The notes under the pieces: generated by a model
Seen by the model: only the letters and a program-made list of their open reading frames with translations
The model's database searches: none
What the model was told of the DNA's origin: nothing
Program-made: the position numbers and the translations under genes
From: Chloroflexota bacterium
Lineage (GTDB): Bacteria > Chloroflexota > Limnocylindria > Limnocylindrales > CSP1-4
Direction: 5' to 3'
NCBI GenBank assembly: GCA_019637815.1
Contig: JAHBUZ010000002.1
Location: forward strand, 1 to 64,000
Length of the DNA stretch: 64,000 nucleotides
In this document: positions 43,581-53,244 of the stretch, piece by piece
Layout: each line of letters begins with the position of its first letter
Numbering within the stretch: position 1 is the first letter of the stretch

Positions 43581-44936
43581 ATGACGTCCCGCCACCCCTG
43601 GACGATGCTGCTCGACACCTTCGGTGATCCGGCGATGGCCGAGGTGTTCTCGGAGGATGCCACGGTCCGTGCCTGGCTGGCGGTGGAGCGGGCGATCGCG
43701 AGCGCACAGGCGGACCTCGGGCTCATCCCGCGGGACGCAGCGCGTGCCATCGAGGCCCGGATCGACACCCTCGCCATCCCGGCAGGTGCGCTCGACGAGG
43801 GGTTCCGGCACGTGGGCTATCCCATCGTGCGCCTGCTCGAGGTCGTGGGCCGGGACGCACCCGCGGAGGTGGGGGCGTGGCTCCACTGGGGCGCGACGAC
43901 CCAGGACATCATGGACACCGGACAGGCGCTCCAGCTGCGCGCGGGCATGGATCGTCTGGAGGTCCTCGTGTCGGCCCTCGGCGACCGACTCTCGGCGCTG
44001 GCCACGGCGCATCGCGCCACCGTCATGGCAGGTCGGACCCACGGCCAGCAGGCGGTGCCCACCACGTTCGGTGCCAAGGTCGCGGTGTGGCTCGCGGAGC
44101 TCACCCGACAGCTCGATCGGTTGCGTGAGGCCCGCCCACGGGCCTGTGCCGTGGAGCTCTTCGGGGCCGGTGGCACGTCCGCCGCCATGGGTCCCGACGC
44201 GGGACGGGTCCGTCGCGCGGTCGCGGGCATCCTGGGTCTGACGTCGGTCGAGGTGCCGTGGCACGTCGCGCGCGACGGCATCGCCGAGGCGAGCTTCCTG
44301 GCGGCGACCATCAGCGGGACCTGTGTGCGCATCGCGCGGGAGGTCGCCGACCTCGCACGCTCCGAGATCGACGAGGTCCGGGAGCCCCTGACCCATGGCC
44401 GCGGGGCGTCGTCGACGATGCCCCAGAAGGCGAACCCCATCCTCAGCGAGGTCGTCATCGGCATGGGCACCATCGCTGCCAGCCAGCTGCCGGCGGTGCT
44501 CGCAGCGATGCAGGGTCGACACGAGCGCGCGACGGGCGAATGGCAGGTGGAGTGGGACGTCGTGCCCCTGCTGTACTGCCTCGCGGCGGGTGCGCTCGTG
44601 GCGACCACGAGCGTGGCTGACGGCCTCGTCGTCAACGCCGACCGGATGCGTCACAACCTTGCCCAGGACGGCGGGCTGATCATGGCCGAGGCCCTCATGA
44701 TGGCCCTCGCGCCCGCCGTGGGACGCGCGGAGGCCCACCACCTGGTCTATGACCTCTCAGCGCGCGCCCGGACGGAGGGTCGTGACCTGCGCGACGTGGT
44801 CACGCGCGATCTCCCGGCCGATCTCGCCGCCCAGCTGCCGTCCGCGGAGGTGCTCCTCGATCCGGCTCGATACACGGGCGAGGTGGATGCGATCGTGGGG
44901 TCGGCCGTGGCCGACTGGGAGCAGCGACGGCGCTGA
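43581..44936 (+). CDS. fumarase/aspartase-superfamily lyase (adenylosuccinate lyase or carboxymuconate cycloisomerase type)
   Basis: A 451-residue mostly helical lyase. ATG 43581 has CCGGAGG upstream. The superfamily signature GASSTMPQKANP is at about 275-286, and the two other conserved regions are HWGATTQDIMDT (about 110) and GRTHGQQAVPTTFGAK (about 152). Length and the TTQD segment are nearer to 3-carboxy-cis,cis-muconate cycloisomerase (PcaB) and its relatives than to PurB; the context of a catabolic operon favours a catabolic lyase over purine synthesis. The reaction is elimination from or cyclisation of a dicarboxylic acid. Confidence 0.82.
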   Translation: MTSRHPWTMLLDTFGDPAMAEVFSEDATVRAWLAVERAIASAQADLGLIPRDAARAIEARIDTLAIPAGALDEGFRHVGYPIVRLLEVVGRDAPAEVGAWLHWGATTQDIMDTGQALQLRAGMDRLEVLVSALGDRLSALATAHRATVMAGRTHGQQAVPTTFGAKVAVWLAELTRQLDRLREARPRACAVELFGAGGTSAAMGPDAGRVRRAVAGILGLTSVEVPWHVARDGIAEASFLAATISGTCVRIAREVADLARSEIDEVREPLTHGRGASSTMPQKANPILSEVVIGMGTIAASQLPAVLAAMQGRHERATGEWQVEWDVVPLLYCLAAGALVATTSVADGLVVNADRMRHNLAQDGGLIMAEALMMALAPAVGRAEAHHLVYDLSARARTEGRDLRDVVTRDLPADLAAQLPSAEVLLDPARYTGEVDAIVGSAVADWEQRRR

Positions 44937-44956
44937 TCACCGACGGCGCTGATCAC
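44925..44956. repeat. 16-bp tandem duplication across the lyase stop codon
   Basis: CGACGGCGCTGATCAC occurs twice in direct succession (44925-44940 and 44941-44956). The stop codon of the lyase is in the first copy. Small recent duplication; no function seen. Confidence 0.7.
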
Positions 44957-45085
44957 CGACGTCGCCGGGTCGGGCGACGCGTGGGCCGGCCGGCGTGGTA
45001 CGTTCGCGGCGAGGTCGGTCACGCAGGAGACGAGCGAGATGAGAGGCAGCATCGGTGAGGCGCGCGGCCGCGTGTCGGGGTCGCG

Positions 45086-48034
45086 TTGACCGACGTGGCG
45101 CTCGCATCCGGCCGTTCGTCCGTGGGCGACACCGACTGGCTCACTTGGCGTCTGCGCAAGGAGCTGGGCGAGCACGCTCGACATGACGCGGCCACCCGCG
45201 CGCTGTACTCCTCGGACGCGTCGAACTATCGGATCGTGCCGGGGATCGTGGTGGCACCCGGCTCCGCGGACGAGCTGGCGAGCGTCGTGGGATTGGCCGT
45301 GGAAGCCGGGGTGCCCGTCACGATGCGGGGGGCGGGTACCAGCATCGCCGGCAACGCCATCGGTCGGGGCGTGGTCATCGAGACCCGGCGTCTGTCACGC
45401 ATCATCGACATCGATCCGGAGGCGCGGACCGCGACCGTGGAGCCGGGCGTGGTGCTCGGAGCGCTCAACACGGCCGCCGCCGCCCACCGGCTGCGGGTCG
45501 GACCCGATCCCTCCACGCACAGCCGGTGCACGCTCGGCGGGATGATCGGCAACGACGCCTGCGGCTCCCGCTCGGTCCGCTGGGGATCGACCGCGCGCAA
45601 CGTCCTGGGCCTGCACGTCATCACCGCCGCCGGGGAACGCCTGGATCTCCGATCGCCGGCCCCCGGGGAGCTGGCGCTGCCGCCGAACGGGATGCTCGCG
45701 GAGCCGCTGCGACGGTTCGCGGCCGCCCACGAAGGCCTGGTGCGCGCCGAGCTGCCGGAATGGGACCGACGCGTGTCGGGATATCTCCTCGACTGGCTGC
45801 TGCCGGAGCGGGGGTTCGATGTCGCGCGTGCGCTCGTGGGCACCGAGGGGACCTGCGGCGTGGCGTCACAGGCGACCATCCGCTTGTGGCGCCCGCCCAC
45901 CGTGCGATGCCTCCTGGTGCTGGGGTTCGCGGATGACATCGCGGCCGCGGACGCGGTGCCGGCGCTCCTCACGGAGGAGCCCTATACCGTCGAGAGCCTG
46001 ACCGACGAGCTGCTCGCGCTGGTGGGCGGGCGCCCGTCCACGGAGCTCCTGCCCGATGCGGGTGCATGGCTGCTCGTGGAGGCCGGTGGCGAGGATCCGG
46101 CTGAGGCTCGTGCGCATGCCGAACGACTTGCTCGTACCCTCTCCCGGACCGTTGCTGATGCGAACGTCCGGCTCCTGGACTCGGCCGCCGCGCAGGCCAC
46201 CCTCTGGCGGATCCGCGAGGACGGTGCCGGCTATGCCGCGCGACTGCCCGATGGCTCCCCGGCCTGGCCGGGCTTCGAGGACGCGGCCGTCCCGCCGGAG
46301 CGGCTCGGGCCGTATCTGCGCGAGCTGCACACCCTGCTCCGGGACCACGAGATGGGTGGCATCACCTACGGGCACTTCGGCGAAGGGTGCATCCACCTGC
46401 GGGTGGGCTTCGGGCTCGATCGACCAGGGGGTCGGGAGCGCTTCCGGGGGTTCATGGAGGCGGCCGCGGACCTCGTGGCTCGCCATGGCGGGTCGCTGTC
46501 GGGGGAGCATGGCGATGGCCGAGCCCGTGGTGCGCTGCTCGACCGGATCTACTCGCCCGCGATGCTCGATGCGTTCCGACGCTTCAAGGCCGTGTGGGAC
46601 CCCGATGGGCTGCTCAATCCGGGCATCATCGTCGAGCCCGTCCCGGTGGATGCGGATCTGCGCTGGAGCGCGCCCACGCGCATCGAAGTCCACCCCGCGT
46701 TCGCGTACCACGCGGACCACGGCGATGCCCGCGCGGCCGTGAGTCGCTGTATCGGGGTCGGTCGGTGCGTCAGCCGGCAGGGGCACTCGCTCATGTGCCC
46801 CAGCTATCGCGCATCCGGCCGCGAGCAGGACTCGACGCGCGGTCGGGCGAGGATGCTCCAGGAGATGATGGCGGGGTCGCTGTCCGGCGACGGCTGGCGC
46901 TCCACGGAGGTCCGGGACGCGCTCGACCTGTGTCTCTCCTGCAAGGGCTGCCTCTCCGAATGCCCCACGGGCGTGGACATGGCGAGCTACAAGTCGGAGT
47001 TCCTGCATCACCACTATCGAGGACGCATCCGGCCGCGGAGCCACTACCTGCTGGGCCAGCTGCCCCGGTGGCTGCGGCTCGGCTGGCGCATGGCGCCCTT
47101 GGGCAACCGGTTGTTGCGCAATCCCGTGACGGGTCCGCTGCTGGCGTGGCTGGGGGGCATCTCCGGCGAGCGGCGCATCCCGCCACTCGCCCGGACACCG
47201 TTCACGGTCGCCCACGCGGCCGTGGAGCGGGACGCGGTGAGGCAGCCGGTGAGTGCGTCCGGCTCGGGCACCACGGCCACCCGGCCGGAGACCGGCCGCA
47301 CGGACGGCGCCGTGACCCTGTGGCCGGACAGCTTCACCAACTACCTTGCTCCGGAGGTGGGGCATGCCGCGGTCCGGGTGCTGCGGGATGCCGGCCACAC
47401 GGTCAGCGTGCCCACGGAGACCGTGTGCTGTGCGCTCACGTGGATCACGACCGGCCAGCTCGATGGCGCCCGCAAGGTGCTCCGCTCGACGCTCGACGCC
47501 GCCTCGCTGGCGGGCGACGCACCGGTGGTCGTGCTCGAGCCATCGTGTGCGGCATCACTCCGGGTGGACCTGCCGGAGCTGCTCCCGGATGACCCTCGCG
47601 CACGCGCTCTCGCCGATCGCGTCGTGACGCTCGCGGAGCAGCTCGACCGGGACGGCTACATGGCACCCCCGGCGGACACGCCGGCCGCACCGGCCCTCAG
47701 CCAGCCCCACTGCCACCAGCAGGCCGTGCTGGGGACCGCGGCGGACGGCCGGGTGCTGGCCCGCAACGAGATCGCGGTCGGCACCACCCTCGCCGGATGC
47801 TGCGGTCTCGCCGGCAACTTCGGTGCGGAGCGCGGCCACGAGACCATGTCCCGCCAGGTGGCGGAGCTCGCGCTCGCGCCGGCCCTCCGCGCCACGGATG
47901 AGACGACGCCCATCCTGGCCGATGGCTTCAGCTGCCGGACGCAGATCGCGGCGCTCTCCGGCCGCCAGGCCCGACACCTTGCAGAGGTCCTCGCGGAGCG
48001 ACTCGACGCTGCGGGGTCGCGGCCCAAGGCCTGA
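45086..48034 (+). CDS. FAD-binding and 4Fe-4S oxidoreductase (D-lactate/glycolate dehydrogenase GlcD-GlcF fusion type)
   Basis: A 982-residue fusion of a GlcD-like flavoprotein and a GlcF-like iron-sulfur protein. The TTG at 45086 is the only start that keeps the complete N-terminus, though its ribosome site is weak. FAD-binding: MRGAGTSIAGN from 80 and the segment HSRCTLGGMIGNDACG near 150. FAD-linked oxidase C-terminal domain to about 520, with GEHGDGRARGALL. Two clusters: C-IGVG-R-C then MCPSYR (from 555), with TRGRARML, and C616-x2-C619-x2-C622-x3-CPTG. CCG-domain cysteines near the end (GCCGLAGNFG). Such enzymes oxidise D-lactate, glycolate or another 2-hydroxy acid and pass electrons to quinone. 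A sugar-acid product is a plausible substrate. Confidence 0.87.
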   Translation: MTDVALASGRSSVGDTDWLTWRLRKELGEHARHDAATRALYSSDASNYRIVPGIVVAPGSADELASVVGLAVEAGVPVTMRGAGTSIAGNAIGRGVVIETRRLSRIIDIDPEARTATVEPGVVLGALNTAAAAHRLRVGPDPSTHSRCTLGGMIGNDACGSRSVRWGSTARNVLGLHVITAAGERLDLRSPAPGELALPPNGMLAEPLRRFAAAHEGLVRAELPEWDRRVSGYLLDWLLPERGFDVARALVGTEGTCGVASQATIRLWRPPTVRCLLVLGFADDIAAADAVPALLTEEPYTVESLTDELLALVGGRPSTELLPDAGAWLLVEAGGEDPAEARAHAERLARTLSRTVADANVRLLDSAAAQATLWRIREDGAGYAARLPDGSPAWPGFEDAAVPPERLGPYLRELHTLLRDHEMGGITYGHFGEGCIHLRVGFGLDRPGGRERFRGFMEAAADLVARHGGSLSGEHGDGRARGALLDRIYSPAMLDAFRRFKAVWDPDGLLNPGIIVEPVPVDADLRWSAPTRIEVHPAFAYHADHGDARAAVSRCIGVGRCVSRQGHSLMCPSYRASGREQDSTRGRARMLQEMMAGSLSGDGWRSTEVRDALDLCLSCKGCLSECPTGVDMASYKSEFLHHHYRGRIRPRSHYLLGQLPRWLRLGWRMAPLGNRLLRNPVTGPLLAWLGGISGERRIPPLARTPFTVAHAAVERDAVRQPVSASGSGTTATRPETGRTDGAVTLWPDSFTNYLAPEVGHAAVRVLRDAGHTVSVPTETVCCALTWITTGQLDGARKVLRSTLDAASLAGDAPVVVLEPSCAASLRVDLPELLPDDPRARALADRVVTLAEQLDRDGYMAPPADTPAAPALSQPHCHQQAVLGTAADGRVLARNEIAVGTTLAGCCGLAGNFGAERGHETMSRQVAELALAPALRATDETTPILADGFSCRTQIAALSGRQARHLAEVLAERLDAAGSRPKA

Positions 48035-49707
48035 TGATGCGCAGGATGCGCATCCCCACGTTCATCACGGATGTCACCGACGACCGGGCCGGGTTCCGGA
48101 CGCTCATCGCGGCCTGTGTGGCCATCGCGGCCGCCGGCCTGGATCCGAAGGTGCTCGACCCCGGGATGCCCGATGTCCGCGCCGCGCTGCGGGCGGCGCC
48201 CGACCTCCAGAGCCTCATCCTGGTGGGGGTCGTCATCGGGTCGGCCCTGCTCATCGTCGGCGGCGTGCTCGGCGACATGCTGCGGGACGCCCGACTGCTG
48301 CGGACGGGTCTCGTCCTGTTCGTGGTCAGCTCCGCGCTCGGGGTGCTCCTGCCGTCCGGACCGGGTCTGCTGCTCGGCCGAGCCATCGCCTGGGTCGCGG
48401 CCGGGCTGGTCATCCCCTACGCGGTCGGCTCGGTGGCGCGTGCCTATGACGGTGCCACCCGGGCGACGGCGCTGGGTGTCGTGTACGCGGTCATGGGTGC
48501 GGCGAGCGCGGCGGCACCGGCCCTCGCGCTCGCCCTCGGCGTGGACGGACCGCGCTGGCCCGCCTTCCTCGCGTGTGGCGTGATGTCCGTCATCGCCATG
48601 GTCGTGACCCGTGGTCGGACGCCAGACCTGCCGGGTGCCGACCGTTCGCAGCGGCCATGGCAGGCGGTCACCGGCCTGTGGGCGTTCGGTGTCGTGGCGC
48701 TGGTGGCCGCGATCCTGTCGATCGGACGGATCGACCTCGTGCGCATCGGCGTCGGCTGCGTCGGCGTGGGTGTCATCGTCGTCGCGGTGTGGCTCCAGCG
48801 CCGCCTGGCGCGGGACGTGGCCGCGGTGCCCGTGAACCTGCGTGCGGTCGTGGTGGTGCTCGCGGTGGGCATGGTGGTCGGGTTCGCGCAGGTCGCACCC
48901 ACGCTCCAGCTGCCGATGTTCTTCCAGTTCGTGGAGGGCTTCCCGCCACTGCTCGCGACGGTGGCCATCGGGCCGTTCGTGGTGGCGCTGCTGCTCGCGG
49001 GGCCCATCTCGGGGATGCTGCTCGCCCGGTTCCAGCCGCGTCTGCTCATCGCCGCGGGGCTCATCGCCATCGGGCTCGCGAACCTGTCGGTGTCGTTCGT
49101 CATCGCGAGAGGCGCGCCGTACCTGGTGTTCGTGGTCCCGTTCGTGCTCGTGGGTGCCGGCTTCGTGATCGCGACGACCGTGCGCACCGCGGTCATCTTC
49201 GCGAGCGTGCCGCGCGGTCTCCCGGCGACCGCAGCCGCGCTCAACGAGGCGTCCCTGTCCGTCGGTAGCCGCCTCGGCATCACGGTCGTCTCGCTGGTCG
49301 CGACGACCGTGGCCATCGATGCCTACCGTGCCAGCATCACCGAGCTGTCACCCGACACCGTCGAGCGCGCCGTGGCCGGTTTCCGGCAGATCCTCGAGCT
49401 CATCGGGCTGCCCGGGTTCATCCAGCTGGTCCACGGCATCGACGAGGCGATCCGGCCGGACTACGACGACGCCATCGTGGAGGGACTGCGCGCCTCGCAT
49501 CTGCTGACGGGCTGGGTGGCGGTCGGGACTGGCGTGCTCGCGTTCATCGCGCTGGGGCGTCGCGCGCCCGTCCGGAGTGTCTGGGACTACGCCGATGAAC
49601 GTGCGCCGACCGGGGTCCCGGCGGTGCACGACGGCGCTCCGGCCACGGACCCGGGGGTCGGTATCAGCGATCCGCCTGGTCCTGACGACGCGACCGCGTC
49701 CAGGTGA
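48034..49707 (+). CDS. MFS transporter (DHA2-like, about 14 TM)
   Basis: A 557-residue integral membrane protein, its ATG overlapping the stop of the oxidase gene by one base. Hydrophobic segments number about 13 to 14, and GGVLGDMLRDARLLRTGL near residue 75 has the cytoplasmic loop 2-3 motif of MFS proteins. The C-terminal 55 residues are hydrophilic. Length suggests the 14-TM DHA2 branch, mostly exporters. Tight coupling to the 2-hydroxy-acid oxidase could instead mean uptake of that acid. Substrate is not visible. Confidence 0.8.
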   Translation: MMRRMRIPTFITDVTDDRAGFRTLIAACVAIAAAGLDPKVLDPGMPDVRAALRAAPDLQSLILVGVVIGSALLIVGGVLGDMLRDARLLRTGLVLFVVSSALGVLLPSGPGLLLGRAIAWVAAGLVIPYAVGSVARAYDGATRATALGVVYAVMGAASAAAPALALALGVDGPRWPAFLACGVMSVIAMVVTRGRTPDLPGADRSQRPWQAVTGLWAFGVVALVAAILSIGRIDLVRIGVGCVGVGVIVVAVWLQRRLARDVAAVPVNLRAVVVVLAVGMVVGFAQVAPTLQLPMFFQFVEGFPPLLATVAIGPFVVALLLAGPISGMLLARFQPRLLIAAGLIAIGLANLSVSFVIARGAPYLVFVVPFVLVGAGFVIATTVRTAVIFASVPRGLPATAAALNEASLSVGSRLGITVVSLVATTVAIDAYRASITELSPDTVERAVAGFRQILELIGLPGFIQLVHGIDEAIRPDYDDAIVEGLRASHLLTGWVAVGTGVLAFIALGRRAPVRSVWDYADERAPTGVPAVHDGAPATDPGVGISDPPGPDDATASR

Positions 49708-50140
49708 GCCGCTGGACGGCTCGACGACCGCCCAGCGTGAACGGATCGGTGGACAGCTCCAGGACGGTGTCCTGCTCGGCGAGCCGCACGTGGCGGGCCT
49801 GCCGGGTGCCGACCCAGTTCGGGTACAGGCTCATCTCGACCTCGTGGACGACCTGGCTGCCTGCCACGTGGAATCGACCCGCGTACGCCACGAAAGTCTC
49901 GGCGGCGACGCGTCGCTCATCATCGGGACCGCCCACGAGTGGGTCGGGCGAGGACAGGCGTGGCCGATCGGCGGGTGCGATGGTCGTGATCATCGTGCCG
50001 TCAGGGGAGTAGACGAGGATGCCCTCGACCACCTGACCCATGGGCCACGCGACCGAGCCGTCGTCCCCCACGGACTCCCAGCGCTCCAGGGCCCAGTCGC
50101 CCACGAGGCGCTGGGCGTCGATCGCTCCGTCGATGCTCAT
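49664..50140 (-). CDS. lipocalin-like domain protein
   Basis: A 158-residue single-domain protein. ATG 50140 is chosen because it gives the standard start (LVGDWALERWESVGDDGSV); the longer frame is a shadow of the aldo/keto reductase gene. The region GILVYSPDGTMITTIAP and the later TVLELSTDP strand pattern fit the lipocalin-like family found beside polyketide or dehydrogenase genes. Its start overlaps the stop of the aldo/keto reductase gene by 4 bases, so it is the last gene of the 51934-49664 run; its 3' end overlaps the convergent MFS gene by 44 bases. Possibly binds a small hydrophobic or sugar-derived ligand. Confidence 0.72.
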   Translation of the reverse strand: MSIDGAIDAQRLVGDWALERWESVGDDGSVAWPMGQVVEGILVYSPDGTMITTIAPADRPRLSSPDPLVGGPDDERRVAAETFVAYAGRFHVAGSQVVHEVEMSLYPNWVGTRQARHVRLAEQDTVLELSTDPFTLGGRRAVQRLTWTRSRRQDQADR

Positions 50141-51159
50141 CCCGGTACCGGGGCGTCGCTGCGCAGCAGACCCTCGTGCTTGAGCTCGGCCCACACATCG
50201 GCGGGGATGGGCGTCCGGAACACCTCGATGTTGCGCTCCACCTGGGCGGCCGACCGCGCCCCCGGGATGACCGCCGCCACGCTCGGATGTCCCAGCGGGA
50301 ACTGGAGCGCCGCGGCCGCGAGCGGCACGCCATACGACTCGCAGATGGCCTGGATGCGCCCGACCCGCTGGTTGAGCTCCTCGCTCGGCGGTGCGTAGTC
50401 CGCGTTCGCACCCGGACGTGGCCCGGTGGCGAGGATGCCCGACTGGTACGGCGCCCCGATGACGAAGCCGATGCCCCGTGCGACGCAGGCCGGGAACTCG
50501 TCGTCGAGGATCGCCTGGTTGAGCAGGGTGTAGGGCATGGCGATGAGGAAGAAGTCGAGGTCCACCAGGTCGAGGAACCGGGGGATCAGGCCCAGCCCGT
50601 TGATGCCGGCACCGACGCCCCGGACGAGTCCCGCTGTCCGGAGCTCGGTGATCGCTCGCCAGCCGCTGGTCGCCAGCTGGGCGAAGTAGCCATCGAGCCG
50701 GGCGCCGGCACCGTGGTACATGTCGTCGAGATCGTGGATGACCGCGACGTCGTAGCGCGGCAGACCGAGGCGCAGCTGGCTCTGCTCGTAGGCGCGCATG
50801 ATGCCGTCGTAGGTGTAGTCGAAGACGACCTCGAAGTCCCCGCCACCGAGCCACGGCGAGCGGTCGAAGCCGGCATCGGGTCGTGCCCGGAGCCAGCGGC
50901 CGACCTTGGTCGAGAGCACGTACTCGTCACGCGGGTGGGGCCGCAGCCCGGCACCCGTGCGCAGCTCGGAGAGGCCGCGGCCATACCAGGGGGCCGTGTC
51001 GAAGTAGCGCACCCCGCCGTCCCACGCGGCCTGGATGGCCGCGAACGCGTCCTGCTCCGGCACGCGGTGGAACAGCTCCCCGTACGATGCGCCGCCCAGG
51101 CCGAGCTGGGTGACAGCGACACCGGAGGTGCCGAGGACACGCGTGGCGCTGGGATCCAT
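50137..51159 (-). CDS. aldo/keto reductase (D-threo-aldose/L-fucose 1-dehydrogenase-like)
   Basis: A 340-residue AKR. From ATG 51159 the chain reads TSGVAVTQLGLGGASYGELF. Catalytic tetrad: Asp in YFDTAPWYG, Tyr in the same motif, Lys in VLSTKVGR and His in VAVIHDLDD. The C-terminal NADP site has SVAAVIPGARSAAQVERNI. The distinctive start and the YGRGLSELRTG segment resemble D-threo-aldose 1-dehydrogenase (L-fucose dehydrogenase), which oxidises L-fucose or D-arabinose to the lactone. This fits lactonases elsewhere in the window. Confidence 0.86.
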   Translation of the reverse strand: MDPSATRVLGTSGVAVTQLGLGGASYGELFHRVPEQDAFAAIQAAWDGGVRYFDTAPWYGRGLSELRTGAGLRPHPRDEYVLSTKVGRWLRARPDAGFDRSPWLGGGDFEVVFDYTYDGIMRAYEQSQLRLGLPRYDVAVIHDLDDMYHGAGARLDGYFAQLATSGWRAITELRTAGLVRGVGAGINGLGLIPRFLDLVDLDFFLIAMPYTLLNQAILDDEFPACVARGIGFVIGAPYQSGILATGPRPGANADYAPPSEELNQRVGRIQAICESYGVPLAAAALQFPLGHPSVAAVIPGARSAAQVERNIEVFRTPIPADVWAELKHEGLLRSDAPVPG

Positions 51160-51193
51160 GATGGGTCGTGCCTCCTGGTGGTCTCGCGGTGGC

Positions 51194-51934
51194 CTAGTGC
51201 CACTCGCTCGTGGGGAACAGCAGCGTCCGCTTGACGAGGACGTTGCGGGGCAGCCGTAGCTGGAGCATGACCGTCTCGGCGATGTCCGCCGGCTGCATGA
51301 GGGCCGCGCGTCCGGCGGTGCCCTGGCGGTTGATGTCCTCGTTGAGGGCGTCCCAGAACGGCGTGTCCACGCCACCCGGACAGAGGGTGGTCACCCGGAT
51401 GCCCCGCTCGGTGACCTCCTGTGCGAGGCAGTCCATGAAGCCCACGACCGCCCACTTGGTGGCGCAATAGCCGGACCAGTCCGGGTAACCCTTGGTGCCA
51501 CCCGCCGATGCGATGGCGACGATGTCTCCGCGGCCCTGCGCGAGCATCGGTCGGAGCGCCGCCTGGGTGACGATCGCCGTGCCCAGGTAGTTCGTGTCCA
51601 TCATCGCGCGCCAGTCGGCGGGGTCCGCCTCCGCCACGCTGCCGATGATGCCGATGCCCGCGTTGGCGACGAGGATGTCGAGGCCGCCCAGCGTCTCGAC
51701 GCAGGTGTCGACCGCCTGGCGCGCCTCGTCCACGGAGCGGACATCCGCCGCGAGACCCACGGCGCGACCACCCGCCTGGACGAGCGCCTCCGCGGTCGCC
51801 CTCGATCGCGCGCCATCCCGGCTCACGATGCAGACCGCGGCGCCCTCGGCGGACAATCGTTGGGCGATGCCGAGACCGATGCCGCTCGTGGCGCCCGTGA
51901 CGAGGGCCACCTGGCCGTCGAGGACGCCACTCAT
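51194..51934 (-). CDS. SDR family oxidoreductase
   Basis: A 246-residue classical SDR. ATG 51934 is preferred; the longer frame upstream is low-complexity. TGATSGIG near 14-21, NAG (VANAGIGI), Ser in AIASAGGTKGYPDW, YCATK. The C-terminus departs from sugar SDRs: it lacks DGG and ends KRTLLFPTSEWH, like SDRs of the 3-ketoacyl or general class. Located 34 bases upstream of the aldo/keto reductase on the same strand. Confidence 0.87.
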   Translation of the reverse strand: MSGVLDGQVALVTGATSGIGLGIAQRLSAEGAAVCIVSRDGARSRATAEALVQAGGRAVGLAADVRSVDEARQAVDTCVETLGGLDILVANAGIGIIGSVAEADPADWRAMMDTNYLGTAIVTQAALRPMLAQGRGDIVAIASAGGTKGYPDWSGYCATKWAVVGFMDCLAQEVTERGIRVTTLCPGGVDTPFWDALNEDINRQGTAGRAALMQPADIAETVMLQLRLPRNVLVKRTLLFPTSEWH

Positions 51935-52076
51935 CGCGTGACCCCGCGTATCGGCCGCGCCGGATGAGGGGCCCGGCCGCCGGGGGCGCGGCGACCGGGC
52001 CAGGGAAAGTCCTCGTGCACACGCGCCGTGGCACGTGTCGGATCGGTATCGCGGGTCGGGTCCATGGCGTGGGTGC

Positions 52077-52898
52077 TCAGGCCCAGGGCCGTTCGTCGAC
52101 CGGCTCGTCCCAGCTCGCGATGGGCGCCTGGAGCGGGTCGTCGATCCAGCAGAATCGGCCGTTCGTGTCGCCGGCAGCATCGGTGGTCAGGCGCATCACG
52201 AGGTCGACCGCCTTGGTGGGCGGATCACCGCCCGTCCGGTCCACCCACTCCACCCACGACCGATAGCCCTCGGCGATGTCGCCCATGGCCGCCACCTTGT
52301 CGCGGATGTCCGCCCACATGTCCGTGCGCACGTCACCGGGATGGATGACGTTCGCGGTCACACCGCTGCCCGCGATCTCCGCGGCCAGATGCCGGGTGAG
52401 CTGGTTGAGCGCCACCTTGGCGGTGCCATACGCGCTGTTGAGCGGACCCGGCGGATGGAGCGACGCAGCCGAAGTGACGTTGACGATGCGGCCCCAGCCA
52501 GCGTCGAGCATCCCCGCGAGGAACGCCCGGACCGTCAGGAACGGCGCGACGGCGTCGATCTGCACGGTCCGCACCCAGTCGGTGGGATCGACGTCCCGGA
52601 TGAGCGCGATGGGCCCGAACACGCCCGCCGCGTTGACGAGGATGGTCGGCGCCCCGAACCGCTCTCGGACCGTGTCGCCGAGTGCCGCGACCGCACCGGG
52701 GTCGGCGACGTCACAGGTGATGCCCGTGACCGACCCCGCGAGGTCGCGCGCCAGCTCCTCGGTCCGACCGAGCTGCTCCGCGTTGCGGGCCACTGCGACG
52801 ACCGTCGCGCCTGCGCCGGCCAGGCCGAGCGCGACGCCCTGGCCGAGACCCCGTCCACCACCCGTGACGACCGCGATGCGACCTGCCTGGTCAGCCAT
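52077..52898 (-). CDS. SDR family oxidoreductase, in the mutarotase operon
   Basis: A 273-residue classical SDR from ATG 52898, which overlaps the mutarotase gene by 8 bases. TGGGRGLG near 12-19, NAAG (LVNAAGVFG), Ser in NVTSAASLHP, YGTAK. The C-terminal region is longer than in other SDRs here (DAAGDTNGRFCWIDDP). As it is directly coupled to the L-rhamnose mutarotase and the importer at 53241-57147, a role in oxidising the imported deoxysugar or a later intermediate is plausible. Confidence 0.87.
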   Translation of the reverse strand: MADQAGRIAVVTGGGRGLGQGVALGLAGAGATVVAVARNAEQLGRTEELARDLAGSVTGITCDVADPGAVAALGDTVRERFGAPTILVNAAGVFGPIALIRDVDPTDWVRTVQIDAVAPFLTVRAFLAGMLDAGWGRIVNVTSAASLHPPGPLNSAYGTAKVALNQLTRHLAAEIAGSGVTANVIHPGDVRTDMWADIRDKVAAMGDIAEGYRSWVEWVDRTGGDPPTKAVDLVMRLTTDAAGDTNGRFCWIDDPLQAPIASWDEPVDERPWA

Positions 52899-53244
52899 CG
52901 GAACGTCCGCCCTCCGTGGGCGGCTGCCATGTCGCGGGCTCCATGTGGAAGACCTCGCGCAGGGGCGTCGAGTCCACGATGCCGTCATCCCGGAACGCCA
53001 TCAGGGGGTTCATGAGCTCGCTCCAGCGGTCGTGGACCTCGGTGTGCCAGAGGCGGTCCCAGGCGCCCTCGTCCTCGACCTCGGAGTACATGAACAGCAC
53101 CGGGTCGTTCTCGAAGATGGTCATGTTGCGGATGCCCGCGGCCTCGAGCTCCTTGACCAGGTCGGGCCAGATGTTGTCGTGCCAGTGACGGTACTCGGCG
53201 AGGCCACCGGGCTTGAGCCGCATCGTGAACGCGAACCGGATCAT
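52891..53244 (-). CDS. rhaM: L-rhamnose mutarotase
   Basis: A 117-residue single-domain mutarotase. ATG 53244 has GAGGAGG upstream and overlaps the ATPase gene by 4 bases. Start MIRFAFTMRLKPGGLAEYRHWHDNIWPDL contains the family's first strand and His22, the catalytic acid/base in E. coli RhaM; AGIRNMTIFENDPVLFMYSEV and WSELMNPL follow. It interconverts alpha and beta anomers of L-rhamnose or similar sugars. Its place after an importer mirrors rhaU in rhizobial L-rhamnose operons, which is the best clue to the importer's substrate. Confidence 0.9.
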   Translation of the reverse strand: MIRFAFTMRLKPGGLAEYRHWHDNIWPDLVKELEAAGIRNMTIFENDPVLFMYSEVEDEGAWDRLWHTEVHDRWSELMNPLMAFRDDGIVDSTPLREVFHMEPATWQPPTEGGRSDG